Source: Nocardioides kribbensis
Lineage (GTDB): Bacteria; Actinomycetota; Actinomycetes; Propionibacteriales; Nocardioidaceae
Direction: 5' to 3'
DNA: 64,000 nt
Assembly: GCF_015070375.1 (NCBI RefSeq)
Contig: NZ_JADCLL010000001.1
Coordinates: 374,501-438,500 of the forward strand
Shown here piece after piece: positions 8,975 through 16,251 of this stretch. The notes below the pieces were generated by a model, which saw only the letters and a list, made by a program, of their open reading frames with translations, ran no database searches and had not been told where the DNA came from. Each line of letters starts with the position of its first letter. The stretch's first letter is position 1. A program made the position numbers and the translations under genes.

Positions 8975-10200
8975 TAGTCGGTTCTCCTCGGGTCGAAGGC
9001 CACCTTGACCGTGCCGAGACGGCCGGCGGCGTGGGCGTGGTCGAGAGCTTCTCGCCAGCGGTGGAGCGGGTAGGTCGCGACCGACCCGGCGATGCGGGCG
9101 ACGGCGTCGTGGGCGGCGAGGTCGGCGGCGAGGTCGAACGCCGCGCGGCCGGCCCGCGCACCGCCCTCGGCCCCGTGCAGGGGCTCGCGGGCGGCCGAGG
9201 CGTAGGTGCCGACCAGCTCCAGCTCGCGGAACCACGCCGCCGACAGGTCGGCCGCGGCGGGCATGCCCGAGAGCACGACGCGCCCGCCGGCGCGGGTGGC
9301 CTGCAGCGCCGTCTCGAGCGAGCCGCGGGAGCCGACCGCGTCGATCGCCACGTCGACGCCGCCGAGCAGGTAGGGCGCGTGCAGCTGCGGGCTGACCTGG
9401 AAGGCCCCCGTCGTACGCCGCACCCGGCGCAGCACCTCGCGGGGCGCGACCACGTCGGTGGCTCCCAGCGCCAGGGCCAGCTCGCGCTGGTGGGGGTGCT
9501 TGGCCACGACCGTGACGTGCCCGGCGGGCGTGAGCTCGCGCAGGGCGAGCGTGGCGAAGAGCCCGACCGCGCCGGCGCCGCTGACCAGCACCCGGTCGCC
9601 CGAGGACACGCCGGCGCGCAGCGCCGTGTGGACCGCGCAGGCCAACGGCTCGAGCAGCAGTGCCTGGTGGTCGTCGAGACCCTCGGCCACGGGGTGCAGC
9701 TGGCTGCGGTGGGCCACCAGCTGCTGGCCCCAGCCGCCGCCGGTGTCGCGGCAGAAGCCGGTCTGCAACCCGGGCGCGAGGTGGCCGACGGTGATGCGCG
9801 AGCAGCGGTTGGTCGCACCCACCCGGCAGGCCTCGCACGGCTCGACGCCCCGGGTGGCGCAGGCCAGGACCGGGTCGAGCACCACGCGCGTGCCGGCCGG
9901 CAGGTCCTCGCAGTCGTCGAGGAGCTCGGCGACGACCTCGTGGCCGGGCACGAAGGGCAGCGAGGACACCGCGGAGAAGTAGAGGCTCGTGCGCCCCGAG
10001 AGCGCGCCGAGGTCGGAGCCGCAGATGCCCGAGACGCGGGTGCGCAGCCGGGCCCAGCCGGGGCGGTCCACGCGCGGTGCCTCGCGGGTGACCAGTCGCA
10101 GCGGGGCGGCGAAGCCCGACAGCAGTCCGGGCACGCGGCCGCCGACGGCACGGCCGGCCACGTGGCGCGGCAGCGAGCGGAACATCTCCAGCGCGAGCAT
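8974..10200 (-). CDS. Zinc-dependent alcohol dehydrogenase (MDR superfamily)
   Basis: A 408-aa NAD(P)-dependent medium-chain dehydrogenase/reductase. The catalytic zinc site starts at SGICGSDLG and includes PGHEVVAE. Cys residues in LACATRGVEPCEACRVGATNRC make a structural-zinc-like cluster, spaced somewhat differently from horse-liver ADH. The Rossmann motif is VSGAGAVGLFA. Residues before about 45 form an N-terminal extension. ATG 10200 overlaps the stop of the upstream reductase/HAD gene by one base (TGATG), and its own stop overlaps the LarA-like start. It probably interconverts an alcohol and an aldehyde or ketone made by its neighbours; the substrate is not identifiable. Confidence 0.85.
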   Translation of the reverse strand: MLALEMFRSLPRHVAGRAVGGRVPGLLSGFAAPLRLVTREAPRVDRPGWARLRTRVSGICGSDLGALSGRTSLYFSAVSSLPFVPGHEVVAELLDDCEDLPAGTRVVLDPVLACATRGVEPCEACRVGATNRCSRITVGHLAPGLQTGFCRDTGGGWGQQLVAHRSQLHPVAEGLDDHQALLLEPLACAVHTALRAGVSSGDRVLVSGAGAVGLFATLALRELTPAGHVTVVAKHPHQRELALALGATDVVAPREVLRRVRRTTGAFQVSPQLHAPYLLGGVDVAIDAVGSRGSLETALQATRAGGRVVLSGMPAAADLSAAWFRELELVGTYASAAREPLHGAEGGARAGRAAFDLAADLAAHDAVARIAGSVATYPLHRWREALDHAHAAGRLGTVKVAFDPRRTD

Positions 10201-12527
10201 CACCGGCGGCCTCCCGCGGGGTTGAGCGAGCGACCGGCCGAGGCGGGGCTGGCCCAGTCGACGATGCTCCAGCCCTGACGACGCGCGTGGCGGTAGAGCG
10301 GGACGTCGGGCCGCACGGCGACCGGGTTGCCGACGGCGGCCAGCAGCGGCAGGTCGGAGTGGGAGTCGGCGTAGGCGTAGGAGGCCGTCAGGTCGACGTC
10401 GTGCTCGGCGGCCCACGCCTGCATGAAGGCGGCGCGCGACTCCCCCACCAGCGGGGAGGACACGAGGTGGCCGGTGCAGCGGCCCTGGTCGTCGACCACG
10501 AGGTCGACGGCCTCGACGTGGTCGAAGAGCGGCGCGAGCGGGCGGGTGAGCGGACGCACGGCCCCGGTGATGAGGACCGTGCGGTGACCCGCACGACGGT
10601 GCTCGCGGATCCGGCGCGCCGCCTCGGGCGAGAGCCGGGCCAGCACGTGGTCGGTGAGCAGCTCGTCGGCGACCCGGTCGAGGGCGGCGCGGTCGGCGCC
10701 CTCGTAGTCGCGGTAGACCGCGCGCAGGAAGTCCCCGCGCTGGCGTCGCTCGGCGCGCAGCAGCCCGGGCACCCGGCCCAGCACCCGGCCCAGCTCCCCG
10801 GCGCGCTCACCGGCCGAGAGCTCCTGCAGGCGCATCCACAGGTAGGTCTCGACCACGTTGGAGGACAGCAGCGTGCCGTCCATGTCGAAGAACGCCGCGA
10901 CCCCCGGGGCGCCCGCGCCCTCCGCCGCCGGCACGGGGCGCAGCCCGCCGGCGCGCGCCGGGGTGGACCGGGCGCGCCGGGCACGGATCTCGTCGAGGCG
11001 TCGGATCGGCGCCGTCACCGCCGGGCAGTGGATCTGCTCGACGTAGACCCGCCAGTCGACGGCGGCGGTGTCGAAGGCGAACCGCTCCTGGTCGGCCGCC
11101 GACAGCGAGAGGCGCAGCGCGGTGGTGCGCTCGTCGGAGAAGCGCAGGTCGGCCTGGGCGTACTCCTGGTAGAGGTCGAGGTAGCGCCGCAGGAACTCCA
11201 GGCGCTGCTTCTGCTGCTCCAGCCGGCGGGCCAGGTCGCGGGTGCGGTCGCTGCGCGGGGCGCGGCCCACGACCGACTCCGCGACGCGGTGGGCGCGCTC
11301 GCTGGTGGTCAGCAGCCGCTCGACCGCCGAGGCCCCGGGGAAGCGCCAGTCGGGCAGCGGGCTCGCGCCCCGCGACCCCGCCTGGAAGGGGTGGGCGTCG
11401 AAGTAGGCACGCACGTGCTCGTAGAGCCGGCGGAAGGTGAGCGGGTTGCGGTGGCCCGAGGAGACGTGGAACCAGGCCGGCTCGCCCGCGGCCGGCGGGT
11501 GCGCCAGCACCGCGACCAGGGTCGCGACCACGTGGTCGACCGGCACGATGTCGACGATGGTGTCGGCCGCGGCGGGGAACTCCGGGAGCTCTCCTCGCCC
11601 GTAGGCGAGGATCAGCGGCTCGGCCATCTTGAAGCCCTCGATCCAGCCCGGGTGGGGGCTGGCGAGCGCCGACTCGATGATGCTGGGGCGCACCACCGAC
11701 ACCGGGTGGGTGCGGGCGTGCTGCTCCACGACACGCTCGCCGAGGGCCTTGGTGAAGGTGTAGCAGTCGGTCCAGCCCAGGCTGCGGGCCCGCTCGCTGC
11801 CCACGCGGACCAGCTCGTCCTTGACCCACTGCCGTCGCGCGGCCTCGCTGGCCGCGGCCGCCGTGAGCAGCCCCGCGCGCCCGTGCTCGCGCTCGGCGCG
11901 CCGCCGCTGGGCCTCGAGCCGGTCGGCGTCGCGCGAGCGCCGCTCGAGCTCCTCGCGCTGGGCCAGCCCCCACGCCAGCTCGGCCTCGAGGTCGACGTCG
12001 TGGGCCACCGGTCCCTCGGGCACCGTGCCGCTGCGCCGCCCGGAGACGTAGGCGGTGGAGACGTGGACGTAGTGCACGGCACGGCCGTCGCCGCGCTCCT
12101 CGGCCTCGCGCAGCCGGGCGAGCAGGTCGCGCGTGCCGACGACGTTGGTGGTGAAGGCCGCGTCGACCGGCGGGTCGAAGGACACGTCGCCCGCGCAGTG
12201 GACGACCGCGTCGAGGTCGTCGGGCAGCGCGGGCACGTCGGAGAGGTCGCCGGCCACGACGCCGACGCGCGCGGCCAGCAGGGGCTCCACCCCGCCGGCG
12301 ACCTCCACCGCCGGGGCGAAGACCGGCTTGCCCAGCAGCGTCGCGACCCTCGCGGCCGCGGACGTCGAGCCCTTGGGGCGCACGAGCACGCTGACCCGGA
12401 CGTCGGGCACCTCGACCAGCAGCAGCCGCAGCAGGGCCTCGCCGACGAAGCCGGTGACCCCCGTCAGCAGGACGTGACGGCCGGCGAGGCGCTCGGCGAC
12501 GCCCGGCCCGGATCCGGTTGCTGCCAC
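10200..12527 (-). CDS. Fusion of fatty-acyl-CoA-reductase-like SDR and HAD-IB phosphatase
   Basis: A 775-aa two-domain protein. Residues about 15-500 form an extended SDR with Rossmann motif GVTGFVG (23-29), STAY, and the YxxxK catalytic pair Tyr256/Lys260 in CYTFTKALGE, as in FAR_N/male-sterility-type reductases that turn acyl-CoA or acyl-ACP into aldehyde or alcohol. Residues about 545-775 form a HAD-IB phosphatase with FFDMDGTLL (Asp548, Asp550), VLITGAVRP and YADSHSDLPLL. An Arg/Glu-rich helical insert lies at about 185-245. GTG 12527 is chosen because GGAGG lies seven bases upstream and the residues before it have no family likeness. It is the first gene of a coupled set with an alcohol dehydrogenase, a LarA-like protein and an acyltransferase. 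The substrate pair (acyl thioester plus phosphoester) suggests lipid synthesis; the product is unknown. Confidence 0.85.
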   Translation of the reverse strand: MAATGSGPGVAERLAGRHVLLTGVTGFVGEALLRLLLVEVPDVRVSVLVRPKGSTSAAARVATLLGKPVFAPAVEVAGGVEPLLAARVGVVAGDLSDVPALPDDLDAVVHCAGDVSFDPPVDAAFTTNVVGTRDLLARLREAEERGDGRAVHYVHVSTAYVSGRRSGTVPEGPVAHDVDLEAELAWGLAQREELERRSRDADRLEAQRRRAEREHGRAGLLTAAAASEAARRQWVKDELVRVGSERARSLGWTDCYTFTKALGERVVEQHARTHPVSVVRPSIIESALASPHPGWIEGFKMAEPLILAYGRGELPEFPAAADTIVDIVPVDHVVATLVAVLAHPPAAGEPAWFHVSSGHRNPLTFRRLYEHVRAYFDAHPFQAGSRGASPLPDWRFPGASAVERLLTTSERAHRVAESVVGRAPRSDRTRDLARRLEQQKQRLEFLRRYLDLYQEYAQADLRFSDERTTALRLSLSAADQERFAFDTAAVDWRVYVEQIHCPAVTAPIRRLDEIRARRARSTPARAGGLRPVPAAEGAGAPGVAAFFDMDGTLLSSNVVETYLWMRLQELSAGERAGELGRVLGRVPGLLRAERRQRGDFLRAVYRDYEGADRAALDRVADELLTDHVLARLSPEAARRIREHRRAGHRTVLITGAVRPLTRPLAPLFDHVEAVDLVVDDQGRCTGHLVSSPLVGESRAAFMQAWAAEHDVDLTASYAYADSHSDLPLLAAVGNPVAVRPDVPLYRHARRQGWSIVDWASPASAGRSLNPAGGRR

Positions 12528-12720
12528 GCTGCGTCCTCCGTCGCCGCTCGCCGTGCTGGTCTGTGGTGGGTGCGGGGCCGATTGTGCCCCGTCCCACCGA
12601 CACCCGTCGGCCGGGGTCCACACCGTGGGGGCACGCGACGACGGCCGCCCCGGGTGGACCGGGACGGCCGTCGTACGTCGTGCTCGCGCCCGCACGGGCG
12701 CCGTGGTCGCGCAGGAGCGC

Positions 12721-13128
12721 TCAGGCTCCGGGCCACTCCGCGGTGGCGACGGACCCCCCGGGGACCTCGACGGTCAGGACGATGTCGGTCGTGTCCTTCA
12801 CGTAGAGGTCGTAGGAGCCCCCGACGAGGTCGGGGTAGACCAGCGAGGGCACCGAGCCCCCGCCGGGCACCGGACGGGCGACGACCGCGACGTGCGGGTG
12901 CCTCCCGTGGCCGTGGCCGTGGCCGTGGTCGTGGCCGTGGCCGTGGCCGTGGTCGTGCGGGTGGTCGGCCGGCTCGTCGAAGTCGGCGCCGACCGGCTTG
13001 ATCTCCACCTCCACGTCGAGCATCGACGCCGGCATGGTGACCACCAGGGCCCCGACGTCACCCCCGATGTCGAGCAGGACCGAGCCCTGCCCGGCGTGCG
13101 GGTTCTCGACCGACGCGGGGGTGGTCAC
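12721..13128 (-). CDS. Hypothetical protein with a His-Gly-rich metal-binding-like stretch
   Basis: A 135-aa soluble protein with no signal peptide or known family. The first 50 residues (SVLLDIGGDVGALVVTMP and similar) and the last 50 (VYPDLVGGSYDLYVKD) look like beta strands of one small domain, split by a linker of about 20 residues made almost wholly of His, Gly and Asp (HDHGHGHGHDHGHGHGHG). Such linkers bind Zn, Ni or Cu in other proteins. It overlaps the DUF4331 gene by four bases (GTGA), so it is translated with it; GTG 13128 is chosen for that overlap. The linker DNA is a GTGGCC-type hexamer array prone to length change. Function unknown; metal binding or sensing is inference. Confidence 0.75.
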   Translation of the reverse strand: MTTPASVENPHAGQGSVLLDIGGDVGALVVTMPASMLDVEVEIKPVGADFDEPADHPHDHGHGHGHDHGHGHGHGRHPHVAVVARPVPGGGSVPSLVYPDLVGGSYDLYVKDTTDIVLTVEVPGGSVATAEWPGA

Positions 13129-14510
13129 GAGGCCTGCGTGGTGCCGGGCTCGGTCTGGTAGCCGCCGCCGGGCAGGCCCAGGAACGGGAACCGGTCGAGC
13201 AGCGGCGCGTTGGTGTTGCTGGTGCCGTCGGTGAGGGCACCGGCGGCCGCGTCGGGCTCGTAGGACGGGTCGACCAGCGGGATCGTGGCACCGGCCACGG
13301 CCCGCAGCTCGATGGCCACCACGTCGTCGCCGAGGCGGCGGCCGTTGGGGAAGCCCGCGGCGTCGCCGGCCACGAGGCCGATCGGGTTCTCGTCGGCCGG
13401 AGCCGTCGGGGGCACCGCCACGTTGAGGCGCAGCATGTCGGCCTTGACCGGCCCGGTGTAGTTCTGGAAGCCGGGCACGACACCCTCGGGGATGCCGGTC
13501 AGCAGGATCGCGTCGAGGTCGGCGCGCGGCTTGTCGTAGGCCGCCAGGTTCGGGAAGACCCCCGGGTAGAGCGCCGGGAGCAGACCCTGCAGCTCGGGCT
13601 TGGCGACGTACTTGGCGAAGCGCTTGTCGGCGGTGACCGGGCTGGCGTTCCAGTTGTCCTTCTCGGCCATCGGGACGATGACCTCGTTGAACAGCGGGTT
13701 GCCCAGGCGCGAGACCTGCTGCCACGGGCCCATGCCGGTGTACTTGCCCTGGTTGGCGTTCCACATCCGCGACTTGCGGCGGCTGGCGGTGGCCCACACG
13801 CCGATGACGGACTTGGGGTCCATCACGTCGTCGGGCTTGGAGCCGTCACGGGTCAGCTCGGTGATGTTCACCTGCAGCGCGATGGTGTGCACGTTGTAGG
13901 ACTGCACCGAGTTGACGCCGTTCATCTCCGGCATGGAGATGACGTGCGCCTCGTTGAAGGGGCGCAGGGCACCGAGGTCGAAGATGCTGCCCAGGTCGAC
14001 GTGGAAGGCGTCGGCGCGCTGGCCCGCGAAGACCTTGCGGCCGTTGCCGAGGCGGTGGGTGGCCTGGTCGGCCAGGTCGCCGTAGTTGGGCGTGCTGCGC
14101 GGGCCCACGTTGACCGGGGGCACGGGCAGGTTGCGCCCGATGACCTGCTTGCGGCCGCCCTGCACCTTCATCACGGTGTAGAACTGCGGGCGGTTCCAGG
14201 CCTCGTCGGAGATGTTGGTGATCTGGCCGGTGTTGTAGAGGAACGTCTTGGGGTTGCGCACCTGGGTCCGGAAGCGGAACTGGTAGGTGATGTCGGGCTC
14301 CGAGGTGCCCTTGTTCGAGACGTGGATCTCGTACTGCACGTCATCGGCGAACTCGTAGAAGTTCGGGCCACCGTTGGGCTGCTGCAGCGGGATGAAGTTC
14401 GCGATCAGGATGACCTTGTTCGGGTTCTCCGGGCTCACGAACGCGTAGGTGTCGGTGCCGTCGGCCGCGGGGTCCTTGGCGATCTCCGGTGCTTCGCGGT
14501 GCGACGACAT
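13125..14510 (-). CDS. DUF4331 family protein
   Basis: A 461-aa protein starting MSSHREAPEIAKDPAADGTD, the hallmark N-terminus of DUF4331, with TYAFVSPENPNKVILIANF, YEIHVSNKG and the Asn-rich region GQITNISDEAWNRPQ. Members of this family are often surface proteins of unknown function. This copy has no signal peptide of its own. Its start codon shares one base with the stop of the upstream Tat-signal gene (TGATG) and has GGAGG upstream. The family's SSHREAP start is normally preceded by a signal, so either export depends on the small Tat protein or this copy is cytosolic; both are open. It is followed, with overlap, by the His-rich gene. Confidence 0.88.
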   Translation of the reverse strand: MSSHREAPEIAKDPAADGTDTYAFVSPENPNKVILIANFIPLQQPNGGPNFYEFADDVQYEIHVSNKGTSEPDITYQFRFRTQVRNPKTFLYNTGQITNISDEAWNRPQFYTVMKVQGGRKQVIGRNLPVPPVNVGPRSTPNYGDLADQATHRLGNGRKVFAGQRADAFHVDLGSIFDLGALRPFNEAHVISMPEMNGVNSVQSYNVHTIALQVNITELTRDGSKPDDVMDPKSVIGVWATASRRKSRMWNANQGKYTGMGPWQQVSRLGNPLFNEVIVPMAEKDNWNASPVTADKRFAKYVAKPELQGLLPALYPGVFPNLAAYDKPRADLDAILLTGIPEGVVPGFQNYTGPVKADMLRLNVAVPPTAPADENPIGLVAGDAAGFPNGRRLGDDVVAIELRAVAGATIPLVDPSYEPDAAAGALTDGTSNTNAPLLDRFPFLGLPGGGYQTEPGTTQAS

Positions 14511-14773
14511 CAGTTGCCTCCTGCTGCGTTGAGGATGCGGGTCACGAGGTCGCGGTCGCGCACCTCGATCTCGCGCTCGCCGACGAGGATCGTCAGGCGG
14601 TCGGAGCGGTGGTTCTCGACGTAGGCCACGACGGCCTCCTTCGCGGTGCCCGGACGCGGGCGGGCGGCAGCGGCGCTGCCGCCGGTCGCCAGGGTCACGC
14701 CGCCGGCCACGGCGGTCGCCGCGGTGCCGGCTCCGGCCGCGGCGATGAACTTCCTTCTGCTGGTGTCGCTCAT
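14510..14773 (-). CDS. Small protein with twin-arginine signal
   Basis: An 87-aa protein. MSDTSRRKFIAAAGAGT is a Tat signal (RRKFI) followed by a hydrophobic Ala/Gly core and an Ala-rich cleavage region near residue 36. The mature part is about 50 residues (KEAVVAYVENHRSDRLTIL and so on), a little domain without Cys. ATG 14773 has a strong GGAGGGG seven bases upstream. It leads the Tat-protein/DUF4331/His-rich operon. Because it is itself Tat-targeted and directly coupled to a leaderless DUF4331 protein, it may escort that protein out of the cell as a complex; this is an inference with no direct evidence. Confidence 0.8.
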   Translation of the reverse strand: MSDTSRRKFIAAAGAGTAATAVAGGVTLATGGSAAAARPRPGTAKEAVVAYVENHRSDRLTILVGEREIEVRDRDLVTRILNAAGGN

Positions 14774-14958
14774 GCGAAAGCCCCTCCATAGGGATCCAGT
14801 CGCCTCGTGTGAGGCAGGCCACTACGTGTTCGGAGCCCTGGCCGTGGCGGATGGGCCCGGATCGGACCCGGTTTCCGACTGGTCTGGTCCGGAGGGCGTC
14901 GACCGCCCGGCGACGGTCTCGTCTAGTCTGTGCCCGCCTCGGTGCGACCGGGGCGCGG

Positions 14959-15033
14959 GGGCGTATAGCTCAGCGGTAGAGCAGCTCGCTTACAACGAGC
15001 AGGTCGGGGGTTCGATCCCCTCTGCGCCCACCA
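14959..15033 (+). tRNA. tRNA-Val (anticodon TAC)
   Basis: Full cloverleaf. The acceptor GGGCGTA pairs with TGCGCCC and the discriminator is A. The D arm is GCTC/GAGC, the anticodon stem GCTCG/CGAGC with loop CTTACAA (anticodon TAC at 14993-14995 region), and the T loop is TTCGATC. The 3' CCA is encoded (15031-15033). A -10-like TAGTCT lies at 14924-14929, about 35 bases upstream. Confidence 0.96.
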
Positions 15034-15044
15034 GCCCGGCCCGG

Positions 15045-15680
15045 TCAGCCGCCGAAGACCGCGCGACCCCGCGTGGCCGACGTGCCGAGGTCGCTGACGG
15101 GCAGGGCCTCCCCCGCGGCGACGGCCGCGGCCCAGTCGCCCGTCGTGGCCACGGCCGCGAGGTTGGAGTGCAGCAGCACCATCACGGTGGCGTGCAGCTG
15201 CTCGGCCGAGACCTCGCCGGCCTCGTTGGCCAGGTGGATGGCGCCCGTGGCGTCGGAGAGGACCTCGGCCGTGAGGCCGAGCTCCTCGGCGCCGACGGCG
15301 GTGGCGAGGTCGCAGTTGTTGGTCATGTAGCCGACGATCGTCACGGTGTCGACGTCGCGCTCGGCCAGCCAGCCGGCCACGTCGGTGCCGGCGAAGACGC
15401 TCGCCTTGTCCTTGGTTGCGCGCAGCCACGACGGGTCGAGCCGGCGCTCGACCTCCGGGTGCAGCGACCAGCTCCGACTGCCCACGGCGAAGACCGGCGC
15501 GCCCTCGGGCAGCTCGTGCTGCACGACGACGACCGGCAGGTCGGCCTCCGCGGCCGTGTCGAGGGCCGCGAGCACCTGGGCGAGGGTGCGGTCGCGGTCG
15601 GGGGCCTGGATCGCGAGCACTCCCTCGAAGTACTCCTGCTGGACGTCGACGACGACGAGGGCGCGGCGCGGGTGGGTCAT
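15045..15680 (-). CDS. Isochorismatase-like cysteine hydrolase
   Basis: A 211-aa cytosolic hydrolase of the isochorismatase/nicotinamidase superfamily. The triad is visible: Asp12 in LVVVDVQQEYF, Lys92 in TKDKASVF, and Cys123 in GYMTNNCDLATA, preceded by the usual cis-peptide region. Members cleave amides or vinyl ethers, for example nicotinamide, pyrazinamide, ureidoacrylate or isochorismate. The metal-binding Asp-x-His pair of nicotinamidases is not evident, so a generic amidase is safer. ATG 15680 has GAGGAG upstream. It lies alone between tRNA-Val and the peroxiredoxin, with no pathway partner. Confidence 0.88.
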   Translation of the reverse strand: MTHPRRALVVVDVQQEYFEGVLAIQAPDRDRTLAQVLAALDTAAEADLPVVVVQHELPEGAPVFAVGSRSWSLHPEVERRLDPSWLRATKDKASVFAGTDVAGWLAERDVDTVTIVGYMTNNCDLATAVGAEELGLTAEVLSDATGAIHLANEAGEVSAEQLHATVMVLLHSNLAAVATTGDWAAAVAAGEALPVSDLGTSATRGRAVFGG

Positions 15681-15744
15681 GGTCTCTCCTCGGTGCAGCG
15701 GGGGTGGACCCCCAGCCTCCCCCACCGCGCCACGGCGGGACCGC

Positions 15745-16251
15745 TCAGGCCAGGGCCTGCAGCTGGCGCACGTGCTCGTCGAGGTCGCGGCCCTCGGGGT
15801 TGGCGTTGTGCACCGCCCACCGCACCAGGCCCTCCTTGTCGACGACGTAGGAGGAGCGGCGGGGGCAGCCCTTGCGCTCGTCGAAGACGTCGTAGGCCCG
15901 CGTGACCTCGCCGTGGGGCCAGAAGTCGGAGAGCAGGGGGAAGTTCAGCCCGTCGGCGTCGGCGAAGGCTCGCAGGGCGAAGGTCGGATCGCAGGAGATC
16001 GCGAGGACCTCGCTGTCGAAGGTCATGAACTCCGCGAGCCGGTCGCGCACCCCGGCCATCTCGCCGGTGCACACCCCGGAGAAGGCGAAGGGGTAGAAGA
16101 GGATGGCCACCGCCTTGGTGCCGCGGTAGGACGACAGCGTGACGTCCTGGCCGAACTGGTCGCGCAGCGTGAAGTCGGGCGCCGGGCCCCCGAGCCGCAG
16201 ACCCGGGGCCCCATCCGCCGACGGGGACGCCGACACCGCGGTCGCGCTCAT
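15745..16251 (-). CDS. Peroxiredoxin, AhpE-like
   Basis: A 168-aa thioredoxin-fold peroxidase. The active-site segment is YPFAFSGVCTGE, where Cys61 is the peroxidatic cysteine in the PxxxTxxC position (here with Ser for Thr, as in some AhpE-type enzymes). It reduces hydroperoxides using a small thiol or redoxin. A further Cys lies in ISCDPTF and another in RKGCPRRSSYVVD; neither is at the classic 2-Cys resolving site. It starts with ATG overlapping the stop of the acyl-CoA synthetase gene (ATGA), so the two are translated together. Why a peroxidase is coupled to fatty-acid activation is unclear; protection against lipid peroxides is one reading. Confidence 0.9.
   Translation of the reverse strand: MSATAVSASPSADGAPGLRLGGPAPDFTLRDQFGQDVTLSSYRGTKAVAILFYPFAFSGVCTGEMAGVRDRLAEFMTFDSEVLAISCDPTFALRAFADADGLNFPLLSDFWPHGEVTRAYDVFDERKGCPRRSSYVVDKEGLVRWAVHNANPEGRDLDEHVRQLQALA

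Noticed and set aside
12906-12965. GTGGCC-type hexamer array looking like a short direct-repeat locus
   Set aside because: It lies in frame and encodes the His-Gly linker; there are no spacers and no cas genes, so it is not CRISPR.
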